Assembly: GCF_020165855.1 (NCBI RefSeq)
Contig: NZ_JAIUFY010000011.1
Location: 62,001-126,000 of the forward strand
Source: Celeribacter litoreus
GTDB lineage: Bacteria > Pseudomonadota > Alphaproteobacteria > Rhodobacterales > Rhodobacteraceae
DNA: 64,000 nt
Direction: 5' to 3'
Positions 23,085 through 31,046 of the stretch are shown here, one piece after another. Made by a program: the position numbers and the translations under genes. How positions within the stretch are numbered: position 1 is the first letter of the stretch; every line of letters starts with the position of its first letter. The notes beneath the pieces were generated by a model, which was not told the origin of the DNA, made no database searches, and saw only the letters and a program-made list of their open reading frames with translations.

Positions 23085-24218
23085 ATGATCGCATCATGGA
23101 GATTTTCCGCATTGGCGGACCGGCACCGCGCACTGGGTTCCGATCTCGAAGACTGGAGCGGCATGGGCACTGCTTGGAGCTACGACAAGGATCAGACCGA
23201 GGAATACCTCGCGATCCGGACCAAAGCGGGCGTCATGGATGTATCGGGCCTCAAAAAAGTTTACGTCGTCGGCCCGCACGCCCAATACGTGATCGACAAG
23301 GCCACGACCCGCAATATCGAAAAACTGAAACCCGGTCGCTCGACCTATGCCACCATGCTCAATGACGCCGGCAAGTTCGTAGACGACTGTGTGATCTACC
23401 GTCTCGGGCCGCAGAACTTCATGGTCGTCCACGGTTCTGGCGCTGGCCACGAGCAACTGACCATGTATGCGGCTGGCCGCAACGTCGCCGTGATCTTTGA
23501 CGACGAACTGCATGACATCTCGCTGCAGGGTCCGCTCGCTGTCGATTACCTCGAAAAGCACGTGCCGGGCATTCGCGATGTGGTCTACTTCAGCCACATG
23601 CAGACAACCCTCTTCGGCAAGCCGGTGATGATCTCCCGCACGGGCTACACCGGTGAGCGCGGTTACGAGATCTTCTGCCGCCGTCAGGACGCCGTTGAAA
23701 TCTGGGACACCATCGTAGCTGAAGGCGAAGAGATGGGCATCATCCCGACCCGTTTCACCACGCTCGACTGGCTGCGCGCCGAGAGCTACCTGCTGTTCTT
23801 CCCGTACGACAACTCCGAAATGTATCCGTTCGAGGATGAGGCCGCAGGCGATACCCTGTGGGAGCTTGGTCTTGATTTCACCGTTTCTCCGGGCAAAACC
23901 GGTTTCCGTGGTGCCGAAGAGCACTACCGTCTGAAAGGCAAAGAGCGCTTCAAAATCTACGGTGTGAAGCTCGAGGGCACCGAGCCCGCCGCCGAAGGCG
24001 CACCGCTTCTAAAAGACGGCGTTGAGGTCGGGGTTGTCACCATTGGCATGTATTCCCCGCTCAACGAGCACAACGTCGGCATCGCGCGTATGCCGGTCGA
24101 TTGCGCCGTTGAAGGCACTGAACTGACCGTGAAAAACCCGGACGGTGAAATCAAGGCGATCGCCCACCCGATGCCGTTCTACGACGTCGACAAGAAACGC
24201 CGCACCGCCAAGGGCTAA
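23085..24218 (+). CDS. dmmD: DmmD, GcvT-like folate-binding protein of dimethylamine monooxygenase
   Basis: A 377-residue GcvT/aminomethyltransferase family protein (GVMDVSGLKKVYVVGP, SRTGYTGERGYEIFCRRQD). The dmmDABC order matches the dimethylamine monooxygenase operon of roseobacters. The protein is expected to bind the formaldehyde released from dimethylamine to tetrahydrofolate. The ATG at 23085 has AAGGACA upstream; the open frame extends 49 codons further left through the hairpin but without family similarity. Confidence 0.87.
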   Translation: MIASWRFSALADRHRALGSDLEDWSGMGTAWSYDKDQTEEYLAIRTKAGVMDVSGLKKVYVVGPHAQYVIDKATTRNIEKLKPGRSTYATMLNDAGKFVDDCVIYRLGPQNFMVVHGSGAGHEQLTMYAAGRNVAVIFDDELHDISLQGPLAVDYLEKHVPGIRDVVYFSHMQTTLFGKPVMISRTGYTGERGYEIFCRRQDAVEIWDTIVAEGEEMGIIPTRFTTLDWLRAESYLLFFPYDNSEMYPFEDEAAGDTLWELGLDFTVSPGKTGFRGAEEHYRLKGKERFKIYGVKLEGTEPAAEGAPLLKDGVEVGVVTIGMYSPLNEHNVGIARMPVDCAVEGTELTVKNPDGEIKAIAHPMPFYDVDKKRRTAKG

Positions 24219-24240
24219 TAAGACAAGCTCGAAAACTTAC

Positions 24241-24268
24241 GAGGCGGGGGCAATTCCGTGCCCGCCTC
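24241..24268 (+). other. Intercistronic hairpin between dmmD and dmmA
   Basis: GAGGCGGG (24241-24248) pairs with CCCGCCTC (24261-24268), loop of twelve. No T run follows. Probably an mRNA stability or processing element. Confidence 0.5.
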
Positions 24269-24294
24269 ATGAGACCAACAGGACCCTCGCAAGG

Positions 24295-24309
24295 TAATGT
24301 AATGTAATG
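24295..24309 (+). repeat. TAATG triplicated before dmmA, creating two ATG-TAA start-stops
   Basis: TAATG three times in tandem. The first two ATGs are each followed directly by TAA; the third is the dmmA start. The nearest ribosome-site-like AAGG (24291-24294) is too close to the first ATG and rather far (12 bases) from the third, so initiation on dmmA may be inefficient or regulated. Confidence 0.7.
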
Positions 24310-24900
24310 CCGAATACTGAATTCTCTCCTTCTATCGACAGTCGTCCGACCTACACCGGGCTCGTGTCGCAAGGTTCCGCCCCCGCGATCATGGTCGCGG
24401 ACGAGGCTGGTGCCGGCGCGCTGTCCGATCTCGCCACTGCTGATGCCTCCGTCATGGACAATGCGCATGTTGTGCTCGTTGGATGTGCCGCATCTGTATT
24501 GGGCGACAACGCCCCGCGCGCAGTGCACGAAACTCCGGACCTCGACGCCGCGACGCCTCTCGTGTCTCAACTGTTGAACGAGGCGCGGATGGGCACACAG
24601 CTCTATCTCGCCGGATCAGAGGGCCTGATGGGGCATGTCTCCGCGCTGGCGACGGCTGCCGGAATGCCGCTCGGGGAAATTCAGATGGAGCATCGCGGTT
24701 CCATCGCGCGCCGGATGCAGTGCGTCCACTGCAAAGGGATCACCGAGGGTGTTACGACCGACCCGTTTACGTGCTCCCATTGCGGCCTGACGCTCTTTGT
24801 GCGCGACCACTTCTCCCGCCGTCTTGGCGTGTTCCAAGGCGTCTGCGTCGATGCGGAAACCCCGGGCGTCGTGCCCGAAACCGTGGAGATTCAGGCATGA
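24307..24900 (+). CDS. dmmA: Dimethylamine monooxygenase subunit DmmA
   Basis: A 197-residue protein in the DmmA position. The N-terminal 130 residues resemble a small nucleotide-binding-like domain (VVLVGCAASVLGDN, GTQLYLAGSEGLMGHVSALA). The C-terminal part is a metal-binding ribbon, C-x2-C-x13-C-x2-C at residues 139, 142, 156 and 159, with a further Cys at 180. It probably holds zinc or iron and may take part in electron flow to DmmC. Its end overlaps the dmmB start (ATGA). Confidence 0.83.
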   Translation: MPNTEFSPSIDSRPTYTGLVSQGSAPAIMVADEAGAGALSDLATADASVMDNAHVVLVGCAASVLGDNAPRAVHETPDLDAATPLVSQLLNEARMGTQLYLAGSEGLMGHVSALATAAGMPLGEIQMEHRGSIARRMQCVHCKGITEGVTTDPFTCSHCGLTLFVRDHFSRRLGVFQGVCVDAETPGVVPETVEIQA

Positions 24901-25841
24901 AGCTCGCTCTGAAAGTTACCGAGATCGAACAGCTCTCCCCGCTCGTCAAACGGTTCCGCTTTGAGGACCCGAAGGGTGGTTCGCTTCCCGTCTTTTCCGG
25001 TGGTGCGCACATCACCGTTGAGATGCCAGAAGGCGAGATCATCCGCCGCAATTCCTATTCTCTCATTTCCGACCCTTACGATGGCACCGCTTATGAGATC
25101 GCGATCCGCCGTGAGGATCAGGGGCGCGGTGGTTCGCTCTATATGCACACCAAAGTGTCCGAGGGCGACGAAATCACAGTCTCTGCGCCGTCGAACCTGT
25201 TCCAGCTCGATCTGCGCGCGCGAAAGCATGTGCTGATCGCGGGCGGGATCGGCATCACGCCGTTCCTGTCGCAGCTCAAGCAACTCGACATGGAGCTGAA
25301 GCCGTACGAACTGCACTACGCGGCACGTTCTCGCGCCGAGGCGGCGGGCATCAAACTCCTGCCCGAGGCCGCGCATGTTCATGTGCATATCTCGGAAGAG
25401 GGCGCGCGGATGGACCTCGGGGCGATCCTTGATGGCCAGCCGCTAGGCACGCATGTCTACACCTGTGGTCCGGATGGCCTCATCACCGCTGTGGCCGACC
25501 AAGCCGCGCGTCTCGGCTGGCCCAAGACCTCCGTTCATTCCGAAGCCTTCACCGCACCGCCGCCCGGTGAGCCGTTCGAGGTGGTGATCGCGTCCACGGG
25601 TCAAACCGTCAGCGTCAAAGCCGATCAAAGCCTGCTCGAGGCGCTCGAAGCGGCAAAGGTTGAGGTGGACTATTCCTGTCGCGGCGGCGCCTGCGGTCGT
25701 TGCCACACCAAAGTGACGGCGTGTGACGGGCGCATCCTGCACAATGACCATTGGCTGTCCGAGGGCGAACGTGCCGCGCAAAAAGACATTATGCCCTGCA
25801 TGTCGCGCTTCAAAGGCGCGCGCCTTGAGCTTGATCTCTGA
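24897..25841 (+). CDS. dmmB: Dimethylamine monooxygenase reductase subunit DmmB
   Basis: A 314-residue reductase of the phthalate-dioxygenase/vanillate-demethylase type. A flavin-binding barrel (RRNSYSLIS) and an NAD-binding domain (AGGIGITPFLSQLK, HVYTCGPDGLI) precede a plant-type 2Fe-2S ferredoxin domain (CRGGACGRC plus a later Cys in IMPCMSR). It passes electrons from NAD(P)H to the oxygenase DmmC. ATG overlap with dmmA and a 12-base gap to dmmC show one operon. Confidence 0.9.
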   Translation: MKLALKVTEIEQLSPLVKRFRFEDPKGGSLPVFSGGAHITVEMPEGEIIRRNSYSLISDPYDGTAYEIAIRREDQGRGGSLYMHTKVSEGDEITVSAPSNLFQLDLRARKHVLIAGGIGITPFLSQLKQLDMELKPYELHYAARSRAEAAGIKLLPEAAHVHVHISEEGARMDLGAILDGQPLGTHVYTCGPDGLITAVADQAARLGWPKTSVHSEAFTAPPPGEPFEVVIASTGQTVSVKADQSLLEALEAAKVEVDYSCRGGACGRCHTKVTACDGRILHNDHWLSEGERAAQKDIMPCMSRFKGARLELDL

Positions 25842-25853
25842 GGAGAAGACCAG

Positions 25854-26897
25854 ATGACGATGCAATTCAACGACGAAACGTTCCGTGGTGATTACACCTA
25901 TTTCAACTCGGAAACCGCGATCAATCGCTTCCCATTTCCTTTCGATCAAGACACCTACATGTATTCGGTGAACATCGAGCAGCATCCGGGTGGGCCGAAA
26001 GGCACGCCGTTCGAGAAGATGTTCGATGTCGACGAGCACTACGTCTCCGAGATGAAAGACCGTGAGATCACTCTCGCAGAAGACCCGCTCCGGTGTCAGT
26101 CCCTGCCGCATATGGAACTTGCGGGCTGGGACTTGCTCGAACTGATCATGGTATCCAAAGCGAAGGACTATCCTGATCTCTTCAAGCTGACCCGCGACGG
26201 AAACGATTGGCACTGGGTTAACAAACCGCTAGGGATTGAGAAGAAATTCACCTTCCTCGCCCCGACAACACTTCCGTGTGGGCCGATGGAATACATCACG
26301 CGGCAGACGCAGGGGGATTTCGCTCTTCTGCATGAGCGTGACGGAAACCTCTGGATGGACGCAGGGATGGTGACATCTCAGGCGGACTGGTCGCTCGATT
26401 TCGATGTTGGCATGAACTTTTTCGAATGGCACGCACCTGTGCCGAAAGCGAAAAAGATGGGCGTGTTCGACAAGGCGCTGAAGTTCCTTCTCTCCGTCAA
26501 TCAGGGGCAGCACTACCGCCGTCTGAACTGGACCATGACGGTGAACCCGCGTCTTGATACGTCGCCGGAGAACTACCACAAATGGGGGCCGGAGAAGCGG
26601 ACGATCACGCCCGAGAACGTAGGTCAGAAACAGTTCCTGCGCGTTGAACTTCAGACCTTCTTCCGCCTGCCGCGTTCCAATGCGCTCGCCTTCCCGATCC
26701 GCTGCTATCTGATGAACCTCGAAGATATCGCGACCAAGCCAAAGTGGGGGCGTCGCCTTCACCGTGTTCTGCGCGATATTGATCCGGACCTCGCGGACTA
26801 CAAAGGGTTCGCGGTGAACCAAGAGATGATCGTCAACTATCTCTCCCAGTTTGACGACGGTGCTCCGACGTCTCCGGGCATCTTCCCGGAGAGCTGA
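25854..26897 (+). CDS. dmmC: Dimethylamine monooxygenase DmmC (DUF3445, haem-dependent N-demethylase)
   Basis: A 347-residue DUF3445 protein, the family of haem-dependent oxidative N-demethylases. It is the likely catalytic part that converts dimethylamine to methylamine and formaldehyde using O2 and electrons from DmmB. Recognisable parts are WDLLELIMVSKAKDYPDLF, ITRQTQGDFALLHE and RVELQTFFRLPRSNALAFPI. GAGGAGAAG precedes the ATG. An SMR transporter gene starts four bases after its stop, suggesting joint transcription. Confidence 0.9.
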   Translation: MTMQFNDETFRGDYTYFNSETAINRFPFPFDQDTYMYSVNIEQHPGGPKGTPFEKMFDVDEHYVSEMKDREITLAEDPLRCQSLPHMELAGWDLLELIMVSKAKDYPDLFKLTRDGNDWHWVNKPLGIEKKFTFLAPTTLPCGPMEYITRQTQGDFALLHERDGNLWMDAGMVTSQADWSLDFDVGMNFFEWHAPVPKAKKMGVFDKALKFLLSVNQGQHYRRLNWTMTVNPRLDTSPENYHKWGPEKRTITPENVGQKQFLRVELQTFFRLPRSNALAFPIRCYLMNLEDIATKPKWGRRLHRVLRDIDPDLADYKGFAVNQEMIVNYLSQFDDGAPTSPGIFPES

Positions 26898-26900
26898 CGC

Positions 26901-27215
26901 ATGGCGTGGGTGTTGCTGACCATCGCGGGGCTTTTGGAAGTCGTCTGGGCGACCGCAATGAAATCATCGAACGGCTTCACGGTGCTCCTCCCGAGCATCG
27001 TGACCGTGGTCGCAATGCTGCTCTCCTTCGGACTATTGTCTGTTGCGATGAAGTCTCTGCCGCTTGGCACGTCCTACATGGTTTGGGTTGGCATTGGCGC
27101 AATTGGGGCGTTTATCGCGGGTGTCATTCTGCATGGTGAAGCCCTGAACGCGACGCGTGTGCTCGCGGCCGCGTTCATTATCTCCGGCATGGGCTTGATG
27201 AAGCTGTCGTCCTGA
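26901..27215 (+). CDS. Small multidrug resistance (SMR) transporter, SugE/Gdx type
   Basis: A 104-residue protein with four membrane helices, the normal SMR length. The essential Glu in helix one lies in LLEVVWATAMKSSNGF; the WA..K pattern fits the SugE/Gdx branch, whose known members export guanidinium or quaternary ammonium ions by proton exchange as antiparallel dimers. MVWVGIGAIGAF is the other signature. It begins four bases after dmmC, so its substrate may be linked to methylated amines; that link is inference. It converges with the TetR gene six bases on. Confidence 0.88.
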   Translation: MAWVLLTIAGLLEVVWATAMKSSNGFTVLLPSIVTVVAMLLSFGLLSVAMKSLPLGTSYMVWVGIGAIGAFIAGVILHGEALNATRVLAAAFIISGMGLMKLSS

Positions 27216-27221
27216 AATCGG

Positions 27222-27878
27222 TCAGGCGCCGCGCGCAATGCGGTGTGCCTGATCAAAAATTGCTTCCTGTAAACCAGTCGGAGCCTTGTAGGCCTGCCCA
27301 CAAGACGGCCCCATGGCGTCAACGATCGTGTTGATAATCGCGGCGCGTCTCAGGGCTTCGTCCTCGGGGAGTTCGGCCGTCATACCACGCACGATCGCCG
27401 CAACCTGCTCATTGAGAAAGACGCAGGTCCGTGCGAAGAAATCTGCTGGGCCATTATGGCGGATCGCCAAGTCCTTGATCCCGACGCTGATCGCCCGCAA
27501 CCTCAGATCATTGGCGCGCCGCAGCCGGAAGTCGAGATAGGCGCTCAGGCGCTCTTCGGGCGTGTTCATAGACAGGGCGCCGGTGTCTTCCAAATTGCGC
27601 AGGAATTGACCGAGAGCAAAGCGTGTGATCGAGGTGAACAGGTCCTCTTGCGTCGTGAAATAATACTGCAGATTGCTGAGCCGCATATCGCATTTGCGGG
27701 CCAAGGCACGAAAGCTCAGTCCCCATGCGCCATCTGTGGCGAGAACCTCAAGGCCTTCTATGAGGACTTTCTCGACCGTTGCCTTGCTACGAGCGGAGGG
27801 TGTCTGGATGCCATATGTCAGTTTGGATGTGCCATCGGACGCCAGTTCAGTCAGCATCCTGGAAAGATCGGACAACAT
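27222..27878 (-). CDS. TetR-family transcriptional regulator
   Basis: A 218-residue regulator with a helix-turn-helix at about 35-85 (FRALARKCDMRLSNLQYYFT) and a helical ligand domain. The start is ATG at 27878, five bases after GAGGG; a TTG four codons upstream is less likely. It converges on the SMR gene and is the last gene before the unrelated GH13 gene, so it may regulate the SMR/dmm end or a neighbour. The ligand is unknown. Confidence 0.85.
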   Translation of the reverse strand: MLSDLSRMLTELASDGTSKLTYGIQTPSARSKATVEKVLIEGLEVLATDGAWGLSFRALARKCDMRLSNLQYYFTTQEDLFTSITRFALGQFLRNLEDTGALSMNTPEERLSAYLDFRLRRANDLRLRAISVGIKDLAIRHNGPADFFARTCVFLNEQVAAIVRGMTAELPEDEALRRAAIINTIVDAMGPSCGQAYKAPTGLQEAIFDQAHRIARGA

Positions 27879-27964
27879 ACTATCCCTCAAAGAATTGAGC
27901 CTCCACCAATATGGCAGAGGCCCTAATATGTAGACCTTCGGAGGTCAATCGCTATGCACTGCGA

Positions 27965-29713
27965 TCAGATCGAGTTGGAAATCCAGCGACACTGATAAGG
28001 CTTGAAGTGGATGTTCGGTTTCGAGAGGTCGATCTTCTCGCCACTGAGCAGGTCATACCAATCCTCGCCGTCGATCAGGTTGATCGAGAAATGCGGAATC
28101 TCGACGTCTTGGTCGCTGACGTTGTGGATCGCGAAAATTGACTGATCGCGTGCGGGCGATTGCCGCCAAATCCCGAAAATCTGATCGCCCAATTGCATGG
28201 TGAACTGCGTCGCGTTCGGGTGGAACGCTTTCTGTTCGATCCGGATCGCAATGCGGCGCTTCATCTCGTTGAGCACCTGCGCGTTCTGGCTTTCCGGGTT
28301 GTCGAGCAGGGCGCGAAGCTCCGGATAGTCCCAACGGTGACGGTTGATCGCCCGCTTTACGCCAGTTTTTTCAACGCCCGCGTGGTCGTTGTGGGTCGCG
28401 AGAAGTGAGTGGATGTAGAAGGCCGGAACGCCTTCGAGCGACATGACGATGGTCTGCGAGCAGAGGAAGCGCTCGACCTGATGTTCGTCCTCACCGTTTG
28501 CGAGCGTGCCTTTGAGTGCGTCGAAATAGGTGATGTTCAACTCGTATGGCTTTTCCGATCCATCGGCGAGGGCGCGCATCGAGACGAGGCCTCCGAAGTC
28601 GCGCACGCACTTGATCACTTCGCCAAGCTCTTCGCCGGACAAGAGCCCTTCTGCGCCACGCACGCCGATGCCGTCGTGAGAGGCGGCAAAGTTGAGATAG
28701 GCGCAGCCAAGTTGTGCCGGCGGCATGCGCATGAGCCACTGGTTCAGATAGGTCGATGTCCCCGACAGCAGCGCGTGCAAGAGCAGCGGTGGCAGCGAGA
28801 AGTTGTAGATCATATGCGCTTCGTTGCGGTTGCCAAAGTAGCTGAGGTTCTCGGAATTCGGCACGTTGGTCTCCGTGAGGAGAACCACACGCTCTTCCGC
28901 ATAATCGCAAAGGAGGCGCATCAGACGCACGATCGCGTGGGTCTGCGGCAGGTGGATGCAGGAGGTGCCAATTTCTTTCCAGACAAAAGCAACGGCATCA
29001 AGACGCACGATCCGGATGCCGCTGTCGATATGCAGGCGTGTAATCCGCAGAAATTCGAGCAGCACTTCAGGATTGTGGAAATCAAGGTCGATCTGGTCGT
29101 GGCTGAAGGTGCACCAAACATTCTTCGGGCCGTTCACCGTGTTGACTTCGCGCAGCAATGGCGAGGTTCGCGGGCGCACGACCTGGCTCAAATCGGTGTC
29201 CGGGTCGACTTCAATGAAGAATTTGTCGAAGGGCTCATGGCCCTGTCGATACTCTGTGAACCACGTTGACATGGAAGAGACGTGATTGAGCACGAGATCG
29301 GACATCAACCGGAATTCGCTGCCGATGCGCTGGATGTCGGCCCAGTCGCCCAGCTGGCTGTTCACGGCGCGATAATCCGTGACAGCGAACCCGTCATCCG
29401 AGGTGAATGGGAAGAACGGCAGGATATGCACCCCGTGAACAACGCCCTTGAGATAGCGGTTCAGGAAGTCGCGGAGCAGATCGAGCGGTTTGTGCTGACC
29501 GTCGATGAGTGAATTGCCGTAGGTGATGACGAGCGTATCGGTCTCGTTCCAGAGGCTATGCCCCGGTGCGCGCACACGGCTGCGTTGCTTCGTGCCCTCG
29601 GGCCAGAAGGCGTCAACAATCTGCTGGCTGAGCGCCTTGCTGTCGTGGTCAGGATAGATTTGTTCAAGTAGCGCGCGTAGACGTGTGTTGAACTGTGAAG
29701 ACGGTTTTGCCAT
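27965..29713 (-). CDS. Sucrose-phosphorylase-like glycosidase (GH13 subfamily 18)
   Basis: A 582-residue alpha-amylase-fold enzyme of the sucrose phosphorylase group. The barrel motifs are in order: VHILPFFPFTSDDGFAVTDY, LMSDLVLNHVS, IRIVRLDAV (nucleophile Asp), LLTETNVPNSEN (acid/base Glu) and FAASHDGIG. Members cleave sucrose, glucosylglycerol or glucosylglycerate with phosphate to give glucose 1-phosphate. A role in breaking down a glucosyl compatible solute would suit a marine bacterium, but substrate cannot be read from the motifs. No sugar transporter or synthase is adjacent. Confidence 0.85.
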   Translation of the reverse strand: MAKPSSQFNTRLRALLEQIYPDHDSKALSQQIVDAFWPEGTKQRSRVRAPGHSLWNETDTLVITYGNSLIDGQHKPLDLLRDFLNRYLKGVVHGVHILPFFPFTSDDGFAVTDYRAVNSQLGDWADIQRIGSEFRLMSDLVLNHVSSMSTWFTEYRQGHEPFDKFFIEVDPDTDLSQVVRPRTSPLLREVNTVNGPKNVWCTFSHDQIDLDFHNPEVLLEFLRITRLHIDSGIRIVRLDAVAFVWKEIGTSCIHLPQTHAIVRLMRLLCDYAEERVVLLTETNVPNSENLSYFGNRNEAHMIYNFSLPPLLLHALLSGTSTYLNQWLMRMPPAQLGCAYLNFAASHDGIGVRGAEGLLSGEELGEVIKCVRDFGGLVSMRALADGSEKPYELNITYFDALKGTLANGEDEHQVERFLCSQTIVMSLEGVPAFYIHSLLATHNDHAGVEKTGVKRAINRHRWDYPELRALLDNPESQNAQVLNEMKRRIAIRIEQKAFHPNATQFTMQLGDQIFGIWRQSPARDQSIFAIHNVSDQDVEIPHFSINLIDGEDWYDLLSGEKIDLSKPNIHFKPYQCRWISNSI

Positions 29714-30167
29714 CGGGCGACCCCTTCTATGTGATCTTTTCTCTGGGTAGATCAGACCATTTCCACAGGTTCAATGCAGGCAACGGCCAAACTTGGGTAT
29801 TCCTGTGCAAATTTTCACGAAACCTTTCGAGGCGTTCTCAAGCTGCTCTAATTTTGGGCAGTCGAAACTGTTTCGGCCAAATTGCTATGAGGAAAGGACT
29901 CACTTCGACCGTTTGCTCAGGCCTGATCGCTGAGGCCTGTATCGATCAAAAAGCCGTCCGGACCCGCAATCCAATCGGGCAGTGCAATGATCATGGCTTC
30001 ACGGATTGCAACCGTGGTCATGATGGCAAATGCGATCTGGTCGAATGTGATGGCGGAAAGGTCCATGCCTGAGCTCCTGTCTTCAATAATCACTGTGCTG
30101 ACAGGTGATTCAGGCCGAAATAGGGCGGGCTGTAGACGTCTTTTGGATACGTGAAACTGAGGAAAAG
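29714..30167. other. 454-base region between the GH13 gene and truA
   Basis: Apart from the 49-codon candidate gene at 29917-30066, no gene is supported. It holds the upstream region of the GH13 gene and an inverted repeat CAGGCCT/AGGCCTG around 29918-29939, at the end of the small gene. Open frames on the plus strand here have no ribosome sites and no recognisable content. Confidence 0.5.
29917..30066 (-). CDS. Candidate small protein (49 residues), function unknown
   Basis: A short open frame beginning MDLSAITFDQIAFAIMTTVA and ending GLSDQA, with AGGAG seven bases upstream of its ATG. It has an amphipathic to hydrophobic first half. It lies on the same strand as truA upstream and the GH13 gene downstream. 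Nothing in it is recognised; the good ribosome site is the main support, so it could be chance. Confidence 0.35.
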   Translation of the reverse strand: MDLSAITFDQIAFAIMTTVAIREAMIIALPDWIAGPDGFLIDTGLSDQA

Positions 30168-30938
30168 TTACTGCGAAAATGGGTCGTCCGGATAGCCGAC
30201 GCCCACAAAATAGAGACCCTCCGGCGGGCAGACAGGGCCACACGCCGCACGCGACTTTGCCTCAAGCGCCGCAGTGACATCATCCGGTGTCCACGCGCCT
30301 GCGCCCACACGCTCCAGAGAGCCTACAAAGCTCCGGATTTGGTTGTGAAGAAACGAGCGGGCCCGGAAGTAGAACCGGAACTCTTGGCCGTAAGGAATAT
30401 CCATAACTTCGACGCGGGCTTCGTCGAGCGTTTTTACTGGGCTATCTGCCTGACACATGGTCGACCGGAAGGTCGTGAAGTCATGGAGGCCGATCAGACG
30501 GTCCGCACCCGCCTGCATCGCCTCAGCGTCAAGTTCGTGATTGACCCGCCACGCGAGACCCGCGTCATGGACCAGCGGCGCACGGCGGGAAATCAGGCGG
30601 AACATGTAGCGTCGTTCACGGGCCGAGAACCTCGCATGCCAGTCATCTGCAACGCGCGCGGCCTCGAGAATGGCGACTGGGTTAGGCTTGAGATGGTGAT
30701 TGAGCGCCTCCGAAAGGCGAAACGGGTCCCAATCCTTTGCCATGTCGCAATGCGCGACCTGTGCTGTCGCGTGAACACCCGCGTCCGTGCGCCCCGCAGC
30801 CCCGATGCCCGGGCAATCCGCTTCAAGTTTGCGCAAGGCCTCCTCAACCGCCTGCTGGACGGAAGGATGCTCTTTCTGGCGCTGCCAGCCGGCGAAAGGA
30901 GCGCCGTTATATTCGATTTTCAGGGCATATCTGGGCAT
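30168..30938 (-). CDS. truA: tRNA pseudouridine synthase A
   Basis: A 256-residue TruA, which converts uridines 38-40 in the anticodon arm of tRNAs to pseudouridine. The catalytic Asp52 is in [25 protein letters not shown] and [13 protein letters not shown] are family segments. It is divergent from ycjX. Length and ends are normal. Confidence 0.95.
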   Translation of the reverse strand: MPRYALKIEYNGAPFAGWQRQKEHPSVQQAVEEALRKLEADCPGIGAAGRTDAGVHATAQVAHCDMAKDWDPFRLSEALNHHLKPNPVAILEAARVADDWHARFSARERRYMFRLISRRAPLVHDAGLAWRVNHELDAEAMQAGADRLIGLHDFTTFRSTMCQADSPVKTLDEARVEVMDIPYGQEFRFYFRARSFLHNQIRSFVGSLERVGAGAWTPDDVTAALEAKSRAACGPVCPPEGLYFVGVGYPDDPFSQ

Positions 30939-31046
30939 GTGGGCGCTTTAGCGCGGCAGGCGCGATCCGTCCAGCCTTTCTCCCTTACAACGCAACATCG
31001 CAATGCCTATGTTAATCGGAGAAACACTATTCGTGAGGCCAAGGGA

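Noticed and set aside
30105-31046. Left extension of the ycjX frame by 314 codons
   Set aside because: It is antisense to truA; the ribosome site before TTG 31047 and the family length fix the start.
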